19,662 nucleotides of DNA from JBGOUJ01 sp041477005 (lineage in GTDB: Bacteria > Acidobacteriota > Terriglobia > Bryobacterales > JACQDG01): positions 1 to 19,662 of the forward strand of contig JBGOUJ010000068.1 of assembly GCA_041477005.1 (NCBI GenBank), given 5' to 3'. Shown piece by piece: positions 6,836-14,282 of this stretch. The notes beneath the pieces are model-generated. The model was not told the origin of the DNA and ran no database searches. It saw only the letters and a program-made list of their open reading frames with translations. The number at the start of each line of letters is the position of its first letter. Position 1 is the stretch's first letter. The position numbers and the translations under genes are program-made.

Positions 6836-6854
6836 ATTCCCCCTCTGTAATATA
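6836..6854 (-). promoter_or_regulatory. HpaB gene -10 box and ribosome binding site
   Basis: On the minus strand TATATT (6854-6849) matches five of six -10 bases, and GAGGGGGA follows just upstream of ATG 6830. No good -35 box is found 16-18 bp upstream, so this may be an activator-dependent or extended promoter. The leader would be only about a dozen bases. Confidence 0.4.
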
Positions 6855-7015
6855 CTGCCGCGACGGGTCGGGAAGCGGCTGGGTGCACGACACAAAGTGA
6901 CCGGTGGCGGCAAAGCCTTGGTCGCCGCGGCGCAGGTCAGGCGTTGTCGCCTCATCGCGCCTTCCCACTGGCGGATGCGGCCCGCCGGCAGCTTTACAGA
7001 TTCCGAACCGGAGAT

Positions 7016-7092
7016 CTCTGCGTCTCCGCGCCTCTGCGGTGAACCCCGGCCGACAAGCGTACAATCAACCGCAGAGACGCGGAGACGCAGAG
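7016..7092. repeat. 25-bp inverted repeat of the CTCTGCGTCTCCGCG type
   Basis: Arms 7016-7040 and 7068-7092 are reverse complements with a single mismatch in 25 bases, separated by 27 bases. The arm word (CTCTGCGTCTCCGCG, then CTCTGCGGT) is a familiar interspersed intergenic repeat in soil and freshwater bacteria. In RNA it would form a very stable hairpin between the divergent HpaB and M81 genes. It could end either transcript's leader or be a REP-like mobile element. It carries no coding potential. Confidence 0.85.
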
Positions 7093-7177
7093 CTTCTAAG
7101 TCATCACTGGCCCGGGTCTCGCTCGCCGCAATACTGCGCCCGCCCACCCGAGTTTTTCATCCCGCGTGGAGTGTTTG

Positions 7178-7258
7178 CGAGCCGTGACCGTGAGGGAGCG
7201 GTTCTTCGAGAAGCACAGCCGCCGCTTGGAAAACCGACTCCCTTACGGTCGCGGCTCG
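7178..7258. repeat. REP-like imperfect inverted repeat (GAGCCG.GACCGT.AGGGAG type)
   Basis: The left arm 7178-7203 and right arm 7232-7258 pair as reverse complements with a few mismatches and one bulge around a 28-base loop. The core is CGAGCC, then GACCGT and AGGGAG. This looks like a repetitive extragenic palindrome as spread by RAYT/Y1 transposases; no such transposase is in the window. From 6831 to 7314 this element, the 7016-7092 repeat and the promoters are all that I can see. Confidence 0.75.
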
Positions 7259-7274
7259 AAATTGAAATCGAACC

Positions 7275-7303
7275 TTGATCCTGTTGTCGTAGTTCGCTAG
7301 ACT
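7275..7303 (+). promoter_or_regulatory. Putative promoter of the M81 operon
   Basis: TTGATC (7275-7280), a 17-bp spacer and TAGACT (7298-7303) match the sigma-70 boxes at four of six bases each. A start near 7310 would leave a leader of about five bases before ATG 7315. That agrees with the lack of a Shine-Dalgarno sequence there. Confidence 0.45.
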
Positions 7304-7314
7304 CTCGGTTGCCC

Positions 7315-8856
7315 ATGCGATGCCTGCTGTTCTTCCTGCTCTCCGCGGCGGCGGTTTGGCCGCAGCCTCGCCATCCGCTGATCGGTATCGGCGGCATCAG
7401 CCACGAGACCGACACCTTCAATCCGGCCAAGACCAGCCTGGCCGAATTCGGTCCGCACAACAAGATTTCTCGCGAGGAACTCCTGCGCGACCACGCCAAA
7501 GCAAACACGACCGTGAGCGGCTACATCGAGGGCGCCGCGCGCTTCGGCCTCGATCTTTATCCCACGTTCGTGAGCGCCGCCACGCCCAAGGGCACGGTGA
7601 CCGATGACGCCTTCAACACCCTCACCACCGAGTTGATCCGTCAGCTTAAAGCGGCGCCCAAGCTCGACGGCATTCTGCTCGCGCTCCACGGGGCCATGGT
7701 CGCCGAAAGTTACCCTAGCGGCGACCTGGAGATTGTGCGCCGCGTTCGCCAGGCCATGGGTCCCGACATACCGATCGTGGTGAACCACGACTTCCACGCC
7801 AACGTCGACCCGGAGATGGCCAAGCTCTCGACGGCCCTGATCACTTACAAGGAGACCCCGCACCTGGACCCCAAGGAGCGCGGCATCCAGGCTGCCCAGA
7901 TCATGGCCGCCACGGTGGCCGGCAAGGTCAAGCCCGTGCAGGTGATCGTGAAGCCGCCGATGCTCCTCAACATCGTCTTTCACCACACCAAGAGCGAGCC
8001 GATGCTGCCGATCGTCGAAGAGAGCCGGCGGTTGGAGAAGAACCCCAAGATTCTGGCGGTGAGCGTTCCGGGCGGCTACCAATACGCCGACGTGCCGCAG
8101 ATGGGTCCGAGCGTGATCGTGGTGACCGACAACGACCGGGCACTGGCCGAGCGCGAGGCGAAGCGGCTGTCGGACATGCTCTGGGCCGCGCGCGACCGGA
8201 TGACCTTCAACCTGCCCGACGCTGCCGCCGCCGTGAAGCAGGCCATGGCCAACGACAAATTTCCCGTGGCCCTGATGGACATGGGCGACAACATCGGCGG
8301 CGGCTCCGCCGGCGACAGCACCTTCGTCCTGGCGGAACTGCTGCGCCAGAAGGCGGAGGGCTGGGTGGTGGTGATCTGCGATCCGGCGGCCAACCGCGCG
8401 GCGTTCCAGGCCGGCGTCGGCGGGGCCTTCAATCAATTGGTCGGCGGCAAGACCGATAAGATGCACGGCGAGCCGGTCCGCGTGCGCGGCCGCGTCAAAT
8501 CGCTCCACGACGGAAAATACATCGAGACCGAAGTGCGCCACGGTGGCGGTCGCTATTTCAACCTGGGCCTGACGGCGGTCATCGAAGCCGAGGGGTCCAC
8601 GCGCGATCTGCCCAATCTGCTCGTCCTCACTCCCATCCGGACCAGCCCCGACAGCCTGAACCAGATTGTGAGCCTGGGAATCTATCCGCAGCGGCAGAAG
8701 ATCCTGGTGGCGAAAGGCGCCATCGCCCCGCGCGCCGCCTACGAGCCGGTCGCCGCCCGCATCATCCTGGTCGATACGCCGGGCGTGACGGCCGTCAACC
8801 CCGCCCGCTTCACCTACCGCCGCGTTCGCCGGCCGCTCTGGGGACTCAATCCATGA
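7315..8856 (+). CDS. M81-family metallopeptidase (MlrC-like), exported
   Basis: The 513-residue protein begins with a short hydrophobic signal (MRCLLFFLLSAAAVWPQ), so it is probably exported, then enters GIGGISHETDTFNP, the standard opening of the M81 (MlrC/DUF1485) family. DGILLALHGAMVAE follows. A metal triad of Asp159 and His161 (in NHDFHANVDPE) plus His183 (in YKETPHLDPKERG) has the DxH...H spacing of MlrC. The C-terminal MlrC_C domain contains LMDMGDNIGGGSAGDST. MlrC finishes microcystin and nodularin breakdown by cutting the linear tetrapeptide at the Adda end; most M81 proteins in soil bacteria have unknown substrates, often cyclic or D-amino-acid peptides. ATG 7315 is preferred to TTG 7309. 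The stop overlaps the next start (ATGATGA). Confidence 0.9.
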   Translation: MRCLLFFLLSAAAVWPQPRHPLIGIGGISHETDTFNPAKTSLAEFGPHNKISREELLRDHAKANTTVSGYIEGAARFGLDLYPTFVSAATPKGTVTDDAFNTLTTELIRQLKAAPKLDGILLALHGAMVAESYPSGDLEIVRRVRQAMGPDIPIVVNHDFHANVDPEMAKLSTALITYKETPHLDPKERGIQAAQIMAATVAGKVKPVQVIVKPPMLLNIVFHHTKSEPMLPIVEESRRLEKNPKILAVSVPGGYQYADVPQMGPSVIVVTDNDRALAEREAKRLSDMLWAARDRMTFNLPDAAAAVKQAMANDKFPVALMDMGDNIGGGSAGDSTFVLAELLRQKAEGWVVVICDPAANRAAFQAGVGGAFNQLVGGKTDKMHGEPVRVRGRVKSLHDGKYIETEVRHGGGRYFNLGLTAVIEAEGSTRDLPNLLVLTPIRTSPDSLNQIVSLGIYPQRQKILVAKGAIAPRAAYEPVAARIILVDTPGVTAVNPARFTYRRVRRPLWGLNP

Positions 8857-10166
8857 TGACTCGACGAAACTTTGTCGCCGCGGGCGCCGCCTTGGCCGCG
8901 GGGACAGTTAAGGAGACCGCCGCGGCTCTGGCCGTGGGCGTGCCGGGGAAGACCGCCGCGGCTTGGGCCGCGGGCGCGCCAGGAAGGACCGCTGCCGCCC
9001 TCGCGGCCCCGCCGAAAGAGACCGCGCCCAAGAAGACCGTCGCCGCCGTCGTTACGGAATATCGCCTGCTCTCTCACGCCGACGTAATTGTCGGCCGCCT
9101 CCTGAACGGTTACGATCCCGACGGCGTCCGCACCGAGCCGCGCACGAGGATCGTCTCGATGTACACCGACCAGATCGCCGAGAAGGACTTGAGCCGCGGC
9201 CTGGCCGCCAAGCACGGCTTCCCGATTTACCCCACCATCGCCCAAGCGCTCACCCTCGACGGCGACAAGCTCGCCGTTGATGCCGTGCTGCTGGTCGGCG
9301 AGCACGGCACTTATCCGACCAACGAAAAGGGCCAAAAGCAATACCCGCGCTTTGAGCTGTTCGAGCACATCATCGACGTCTTTCGACGCAGCGGCCGCGT
9401 GGTCCCGCTGTTTTCCGACAAGCACCTTTCCTATTCGTGGCTCAAGGCCAAGATGATGTACGACCAGTCCCGCCAACTTCACATTCCCTTCATGGCCGGC
9501 TCGTCGATTCCGATGACGGTTCGCGTGCCGGAGCTGGAAATTCCCATCGATACGCCGATCGAGCGCGCCGTGGGCGTCGGCTACGGCGACATGGACGCTT
9601 ACGGCTTCCATACGCTCGAGGCGTTCCAGTGCATGGTGGAGCGCCGCGCCGGCGGTGAGACGGGCATCGCGGCGGTCGAGATGCTCGAAGGCGACGCGGT
9701 CTGGCGCTGGCGCGACGGGGAAGGCAAGTGGAGCATCCCGCTGCTCGAAGCCGCGCTCAGCCGCAACCCCAAGGCCAAGCCCGGCCCGCCGGAGCAGAAC
9801 GTCCAGCGCCCTGTCTTGTTCCTGCTGCAGTACCGCGACGGCCTGCCCGCCGCCGTCTATATGCTCAACGGCCACGTCGCCGGCTGGGAGTTCGCCGCCA
9901 AGCTGAAGGACCGCGCCGAGCCGGTCTCGACCAACTTCGGGGCGCTCGACAACCGCCGCCCGCTGGTCCACTTCGATGGCCTGGTTCACTGCATCGAGGA
10001 ACTGTTCGTCACCGGCCGGCCGGTCTATCCCGTGGAGCGGACGTTGCTCACCTCCGGCGCCCTGTCGTTTCTCTTCGAGTCGCGTTATCAGAAGAAGCGC
10101 ATCGAGACCCCGGAGCTCAAGGTCGCCTACCGCGCCCCCCGCCACGCCTACTTCGAGCGAGCCTAA
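8853..10166 (+). CDS. Tat-signal protein of an uncharacterised Gfo/Idh/MocA-like family
   Basis: A 437-residue protein with a twin-arginine leader (TRRNFVAAGAALAAG). Its leader region is extended by about three copies of a 12-residue repeat (KTAAALAVGVPG, then KTAAAWAAGAPG), before TVAAVVTEYRLLSHADVIVG (about 62-81) opens the folded part. Further blocks are VSMYTDQIAEKDL, IYPTIAQALTLDGDKLAVDA, VLLVGEHGTYPTNEKGQKQY and FMAGSSIPMTVR. I know this type as a conserved secreted protein of Acidobacteriota and Planctomycetota with a Rossmann-like start; its activity is not known to me. Its ATG overlaps the M81 stop by 4 bp, so the two are translationally coupled and probably act together outside the cytoplasm. 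ATG 8856 is an equally possible start. Confidence 0.7.
   Translation: MMTRRNFVAAGAALAAGTVKETAAALAVGVPGKTAAAWAAGAPGRTAAALAAPPKETAPKKTVAAVVTEYRLLSHADVIVGRLLNGYDPDGVRTEPRTRIVSMYTDQIAEKDLSRGLAAKHGFPIYPTIAQALTLDGDKLAVDAVLLVGEHGTYPTNEKGQKQYPRFELFEHIIDVFRRSGRVVPLFSDKHLSYSWLKAKMMYDQSRQLHIPFMAGSSIPMTVRVPELEIPIDTPIERAVGVGYGDMDAYGFHTLEAFQCMVERRAGGETGIAAVEMLEGDAVWRWRDGEGKWSIPLLEAALSRNPKAKPGPPEQNVQRPVLFLLQYRDGLPAAVYMLNGHVAGWEFAAKLKDRAEPVSTNFGALDNRRPLVHFDGLVHCIEELFVTGRPVYPVERTLLTSGALSFLFESRYQKKRIETPELKVAYRAPRHAYFERA
8915..9047 (+). repeat. 36-bp tandem repeat inside the Tat-protein leader
   Basis: Units 8915-8950 and 8951-8986 are 36 bases each and begin GACCGCCGCGGCT. A third, shorter copy (8987-9019, 33 bases) and two partial starts (GACCGCGCC at 9020 and GACCGTCGCC at 9035) follow. 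All lengths keep the reading frame (12, 12 and 11 codons), so the repeat lengthens the Ala/Gly/Pro-rich segment between the Tat signal and the folded domain. Confidence 0.85.
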
Positions 10167-10203
10167 GCGGAGCCGCGATCGACCGAAAGACCACCTATCT
10201 ATT

Positions 10204-11490
10204 CTATCGCCGCGGGCTGGGCGCCCCGAGCGTGCCATCCCAACGCGGATCAGCCTGCGATTCATAGTCGCCGAGGCGGTCCCAATCCTGCCGGGTGATG
10301 CCGTTCAGATCCCAAACCACCAACCCGTCGCGCACCGTCAGCTCGCATTCGAGGCGCTGCGTCCCGCGCAACCGCGCGCCCAGCACGTCGACGAAACCGA
10401 ACTGGCCCTTCTCCAACCGCAGCACGGCTACATCCGCCGGCGCGCCCACATTGAGGTTTCCCAGCTCTTCCCGATGGATCTCCCGCGCCGGGTTCCACGT
10501 CGCCCGCAGGACCACATCGTCGAGTGAGACGCCCATGTTCAGAAACTTCGACATCACGTTGAGCATGTCCTTCATGCCGGCGTTCATGCTGCCTGTGTGC
10601 AGGTCCGTCGAGATGGAATCGACCAGGAAGCCCTGGCGGATGGCGGGCACGGCCTGCCGAAACACCAAGCTGCCGCCGCCGTGGCCGGCGTCGAAGATCA
10701 CGCCGCGCTTCCGCGCCTCGAACAGGTAGGGCATCACGCGGCCGTGGTCGTCGAGCAGGGGCGCCCGCGCCAGATAAGTGTGCGTGGAGATGTCGCCGGG
10801 CCGCAGCTTCTTCAGCACCAGCTCCTGATACGGCCGCTCCGGCCGAAATGTGCCGAAATCGACCATCACCGGAATGTTGGCCAAGGTCCCCGCCTCCACC
10901 GCCCGCTCGACCGCGACCCACTCCGGGCCGGCATAGTGTGCGGTCTTGATGCCGACCACGATGTCGCGGTAGCGCCGTGCTGCCTCGGCCGTGGCCTTGG
11001 GGTCCATATCGCCGGAGTCCTGCTCGAGCCCTCCGCCGGCCTCGCCGCTGCCCACGATGTTCAGCAGGGCGAGCACCCGCGTTCGCACATGCTCGATGAT
11101 CTTTTCCTTGAACTCCGGAAACCTGCGCCAGCCCGTGGTTCCGGCATCGACCACCGTGGTCACGCCGCTGCGAAACGTGTGGCTGTCGGGCAGGACGTTC
11201 TGTTCCCAGGGCAGCGAGCCCCGCAACCCGCTGCCGGCGAAAACGTGGGTGTGGATGTCGACCAGCCCCGGCGTCACGTAAAGCGAGGAGACGTCGACGA
11301 CCTTGTGCGCCTTGGAAGCGGGGATGTCCGGCGCGACCTCGGCGATCTTGCCGCGCGCGATGGCCACGTCGCGGCGGGCGCTGATCTTGTTTTTCGGGTC
11401 GATGACGTGGCCGCCCTTCAGCAACAGATCGTAATCCGTCTGCGCCGCTGCCGAGCAAGCTGCGAGCAGAACAAGGACGATGGATTTCAT
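10204..11490 (-). CDS. Amidohydrolase/deacetylase-family metallohydrolase, exported
   Basis: The 428-residue product starts with a Sec-type signal (MKSIVLVLLAACSAAAQ), then YDLLLKGGHVIDPKNKISAR, the usual first beta-sandwich of amidohydrolases. The metal motif DIHTHVF gives His80 and His82. VMVDFGTF, ISTHTYLARAPLLDD, FDAGHGGGS and STDLHTGSMN supply later metal and catalytic positions, the last with the late Asp in DLHT. ATWNPAREIH and GNLNVGAPADVAVLR are typical family endings. The pattern fits the deacetylase-like subgroup (EF_0837/Atu3266 type), for which ester or amide deacetylation has been reported; the true substrate is unknown. ATG 11490 is chosen for the signal peptide and a GAGG about 11 nt upstream. 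It converges with the Tat-protein gene across a 37-bp gap. Confidence 0.85.
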   Translation of the reverse strand: MKSIVLVLLAACSAAAQTDYDLLLKGGHVIDPKNKISARRDVAIARGKIAEVAPDIPASKAHKVVDVSSLYVTPGLVDIHTHVFAGSGLRGSLPWEQNVLPDSHTFRSGVTTVVDAGTTGWRRFPEFKEKIIEHVRTRVLALLNIVGSGEAGGGLEQDSGDMDPKATAEAARRYRDIVVGIKTAHYAGPEWVAVERAVEAGTLANIPVMVDFGTFRPERPYQELVLKKLRPGDISTHTYLARAPLLDDHGRVMPYLFEARKRGVIFDAGHGGGSLVFRQAVPAIRQGFLVDSISTDLHTGSMNAGMKDMLNVMSKFLNMGVSLDDVVLRATWNPAREIHREELGNLNVGAPADVAVLRLEKGQFGFVDVLGARLRGTQRLECELTVRDGLVVWDLNGITRQDWDRLGDYESQADPRWDGTLGAPSPRR

Positions 11491-11510
11491 GGTTGGTGAG
11501 CCTCGATGAG

Positions 11511-11569
11511 CAACACAGACAGAGCGAGGGCCCAATCTGTGTTGATCGGTGTTCATCTGTGGTTCCATT
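11511..11569. repeat. Interspersed repeat copy (CATCTGTGGTTCC type) with 9-bp hairpin
   Basis: CAACACAGA (11511-11519) and TCTGTGTTG (11536-11544) form a perfect 9-bp inverted repeat. ATCTGTG occurs again at 11555-11561. The segment CATCTGTGGTTCCATT (11554-11569) recurs with one change at 14235-14250. The sequence belongs to a well-known type of intergenic repeat (ATCTGTGTTCATCTGTGGTTCC) found in many environmental genomes. Confidence 0.75.
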
Positions 11570-11581
11570 TCCTTTTCGGTC

Positions 11582-14203
11582 TCAGCGCTCGATCAGCACA
11601 ACGTCGGAGTTCTCCCGCACCCGATCAAAGAGAATCTTCCTGCCGTCCGGGGAGACGTCGAAACTCCGCAGCGAATAGCTGCCGCGAAGATTGGTGAGCT
11701 TTCGAGCTTTGCCGGTGGCCAAGTCGAGCTGCCAGAAGTTCTGTTGCCGAAATTCCCCCTGCAGCAGCAACAGGCTTTTGCCATCGGGTAGGAAGCGGTA
11801 GCGATGGCCTGCGGTCCGGAGAACCCGAAAATCGGGAAGGGGAAAGGGCTTTTTGTCTGCAGTAATCGCTTTGACCGGCGACCGGCCTCCAATCGCCGGT
11901 CCCGAGTAGACGATCAATCGTCCGTCCGGAGACCAGACGGGGTTCGTGGATGGCTCTTCCAGCATCCGGGCCGGCGCCCCACCGTCAACGGGCAATTGGA
12001 ACAGGTGAGGGCCTTTTCCCTCATCGGCGGCCACCACGATTGTTTTTCCGTCCGGCGACCACGCGGCGGTCCCCCGCACATCGAGCGCTGGCGCCAGTGG
12101 GCGCTTATTGATCCCCTCGGCCGACATCAAGTAAAGCTGCACCCGCCCCTGCTTGCGAATCGAAAAGCAGATTTGCCGGCCGTCGGGAGAAACGGCCGGC
12201 GCGGACGCCACGGCTCCGTCGCTTCCCATCCACAGCTCTGTGGCCACGCCATCTTTGAATTTCCAGAGCCCATCGGCCCCACCTTGGGAAGAAAGATAGA
12301 GAATGAAGTCGGGCCCGTACATCGGCGTGGATGCCCGCACCACCGGGAGGGAGACGCGGCTGGCAGCCGGCTCATCGGCCACACCGCCGGCAACAGGGAC
12401 CGTCCACAGGTTGGCAACCGGGTTGGCGACCGTGGCGATCACGCGCCGGCCGTCCGCGCTGGCCGAAAGCGACATGTATTTCTCGAGACCCAGACTGACG
12501 CGGTGTGGCACGTGGCGCTCCACGTCAATCGAGTACAGCCAGGGGCCGGAGCCATCTTCGGCTGTTGCGGTGTAGAGCAGCGTGCGGCGATCGACAAGCG
12601 CCGGATAGTTCACGATGGAGTTGTGGTTGGTGATGCGCTCGGGATCTCCGCCGGCAACCGGAATTCTCCAGATATCCATTTGAAAGATGTCCGGAATGCC
12701 CCGGACGAAGTAGAGGAACCGTCCGTCCGGCGACCAGGTCAAATGGTGGCAGTGCCGCCCGGGATTCTCGGTGAAGAGCTGCCGGCGATTACTCCCGTTC
12801 CGATCCGCCAGGAAGATGGGGTCCCCCGGCCCCCCTTCGTGGTAGGCGATCGTGGTTCCGTCCGGCGACCAGGCTGCCGTTATGCCGTTGTCCAGGAACG
12901 GCCGTGGCGCTCCCCCCATCGTAGGTACGAGCCATATAGACGCCCTCCCGGAGGAGCCCGTCCCAAACACCCGCAGCCAGACTTGCGCGCCGTCGGCAGA
13001 GAAGCCGATGCTGCGCACTTCTTCGTGAAGCAGCTCGAGAAACCGGCCCTTGGTCAAGTTGAGGAACTCGCCGGTACCCACCTGGCTCACCCAGGCGTCC
13101 ATGGGTCCGTCGCGGTCGGCCAGGAACCCAACAAACTTGCCGTCAGCCGAAATGGCGGCGTCAAGCTCGGCCCCTTCAAAATCGGTGAAGCGGGTGAACT
13201 GCGCGTTTGCCAGCGGATTCTCCCAAGGCTCCGGGCGGCGCCACGACCAGACCGCAGCCGCCAGCGCCAGTGCAGCCAGTGCGCCGGTCAGCGCAGGAAG
13301 CCACGCCCGCCCTCGCTTTGCCGGCCGCGCGACCGGCGGAACCGGCGCTTCCGAAGTCTTGAGCCGCTGCACGCGTTTTAGATCGACGACCAGCTCGCGC
13401 ATCGACTGGTAGCGGTCTCCGGGATCCTTCTCGATCGCCTTCTCCACGACCAGGCGCAGTTCGTAAGGCGCGTCAGGCCGGATCTCCGCCAGGGGACGCG
13501 GCAGACTGTGGAGGATCGCCTGCAGCACCAGCAGATCCGATTCGCCCACAAAGGGTCTCTGGCCGGCGAGCAGCTCGTAAAGAACGATACCGAACGCAAA
13601 GATGTCGCTGCGAACGTCCACCGGCTTGCCGGCGGCCTGCTCCGGTGACATGTAGGCGACGGTGCCCAAGATCACCCCGGGCCGAGTCGGGCCCGCGCTG
13701 ATGGTCCGGGTGGCCAGTTGGCCCGGGTCCAGGTTTTCGAGCAGCTTGGCCAGCCCGAAATCCACCAGCTTGGCGTACCCGCTCTTCGCCACCAGGATGT
13801 TTTCCGGCTTGATGTCCCGATGCAGAATCCCGGCCCGATGAGCGATGGCGAGAGCGTCGGCAATCGTGATCGCCAGATCGACCATCTGCCGCACCGAAGG
13901 TTGTTCGCGCCTGGCCCACTCGCGCAGCGTATAGCCGTCGATGAACTCGGTAACCAGGTACTGCTGATCGTCGATGGCGCCGGCCTCAAAGACGGTCAGG
14001 ATGTGCGGGTGGTTCAACGACGAGGCGGTCTGCGCCTCCTGCTGGAAGCGCCGCCGGTGCTCCGCATCGGCAATTTCGGAGGAAAGGAACTTGATCGCGA
14101 CGCTTCGATTCAGGCTCAGGTCGAACGCGCGGTAAACCAGGCCCATACCGCCCTCGCCGAGCTTGTCTTCGATGCGGTAATGGGAGATGGTGCGGCCGAG
14201 CAT
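11582..14203 (-). CDS. Membrane Ser/Thr protein kinase with PD40/TolB-like beta-propeller
   Basis: An 873-residue receptor-type kinase. The N-terminal catalytic domain (9-275) is complete: glycine loop LGEGGMG (15-21), VAIK Lys38, HRDIKPEN (128-135, catalytic Asp130), DFGLAK (148-153), and GTVAYMSPEQ (180-189) with the activation segment rich in Thr and Ser. A Pro/Ala/Arg linker leads to one transmembrane helix (about 300-321). The remaining ~540 residues lie outside and contain many SPDG and SADG turns (for example WSPDGRFLYF, VSPDGRQICF), the PD40 blades of TolB-like propellers. Such kinase-propeller fusions are abundant in Solibacter relatives; ligand and targets are unknown. ATG 14203 has no good Shine-Dalgarno but begins with the family's typical MLGRTISHYRI. 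Confidence 0.95.
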   Translation of the reverse strand: MLGRTISHYRIEDKLGEGGMGLVYRAFDLSLNRSVAIKFLSSEIADAEHRRRFQQEAQTASSLNHPHILTVFEAGAIDDQQYLVTEFIDGYTLREWARREQPSVRQMVDLAITIADALAIAHRAGILHRDIKPENILVAKSGYAKLVDFGLAKLLENLDPGQLATRTISAGPTRPGVILGTVAYMSPEQAAGKPVDVRSDIFAFGIVLYELLAGQRPFVGESDLLVLQAILHSLPRPLAEIRPDAPYELRLVVEKAIEKDPGDRYQSMRELVVDLKRVQRLKTSEAPVPPVARPAKRGRAWLPALTGALAALALAAAVWSWRRPEPWENPLANAQFTRFTDFEGAELDAAISADGKFVGFLADRDGPMDAWVSQVGTGEFLNLTKGRFLELLHEEVRSIGFSADGAQVWLRVFGTGSSGRASIWLVPTMGGAPRPFLDNGITAAWSPDGTTIAYHEGGPGDPIFLADRNGSNRRQLFTENPGRHCHHLTWSPDGRFLYFVRGIPDIFQMDIWRIPVAGGDPERITNHNSIVNYPALVDRRTLLYTATAEDGSGPWLYSIDVERHVPHRVSLGLEKYMSLSASADGRRVIATVANPVANLWTVPVAGGVADEPAASRVSLPVVRASTPMYGPDFILYLSSQGGADGLWKFKDGVATELWMGSDGAVASAPAVSPDGRQICFSIRKQGRVQLYLMSAEGINKRPLAPALDVRGTAAWSPDGKTIVVAADEGKGPHLFQLPVDGGAPARMLEEPSTNPVWSPDGRLIVYSGPAIGGRSPVKAITADKKPFPLPDFRVLRTAGHRYRFLPDGKSLLLLQGEFRQQNFWQLDLATGKARKLTNLRGSYSLRSFDVSPDGRKILFDRVRENSDVVLIER

Positions 14204-14234
14204 CTGGATACGCAGGAACGGCAGACAAGTGCCT

Positions 14235-14250
14235 CATCTGCGGTTCCATT
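14235..14250. repeat. Second copy of the CATCTGYGGTTCC repeat
   Basis: CATCTGCGGTTCCATT matches 11554-11569 at 15 of 16 positions in the same orientation. The two copies sit just outside the stop and the start of the kinase gene, so they bracket it as direct repeats about 2.7 kb apart. The end of this copy merges into the divergent promoter region. Confidence 0.7.
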
Positions 14251-14279
14251 AGACAACGGAATATGGTTCACTGTATAGC
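14248..14279. promoter_or_regulatory. Overlapping divergent promoters (kinase and CehA genes)
   Basis: Toward the CehA gene, TAGACA (14250-14255, five of six -35 bases), an 18-bp spacer and TATAGC (14274-14279). Toward the kinase, TATACA (14277-14272), an 18-bp spacer and TCTAAT (14253-14248, five of six -10 bases). Each -10 box overlaps the opposing -35 box, so the two promoters probably exclude one another. The CehA transcript would start at or just beyond its ATG, so that assignment is the weaker of the two. Confidence 0.4.
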
Positions 14280-14282
14280 ATC

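Noticed and set aside
5265..7187. 640-codon open frame on the plus strand opposite the HpaB and cupin genes
   Set aside because: It covers both genes in antisense, lacks recognisable motifs, and is expected from GC-rich codon use on the other strand.
7016..7258. CRISPR-like array
   Set aside because: The two repeats are single inverted elements of different sequence, not regularly spaced direct repeats.
7297..8541. Long minus-strand frame opposite the M81 gene
   Set aside because: Antisense shadow rich in His/Gly/Val without domain motifs; the plus strand has clear catalytic blocks.
8814..10265. 483-codon minus-strand frame opposite the Tat-protein gene
   Set aside because: Shadow frame; the plus strand has the Tat motif and conserved blocks.
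11804..13381. 525-codon plus-strand frame opposite the kinase propeller
   Set aside because: Antisense of the PD40 repeats; no independent features.
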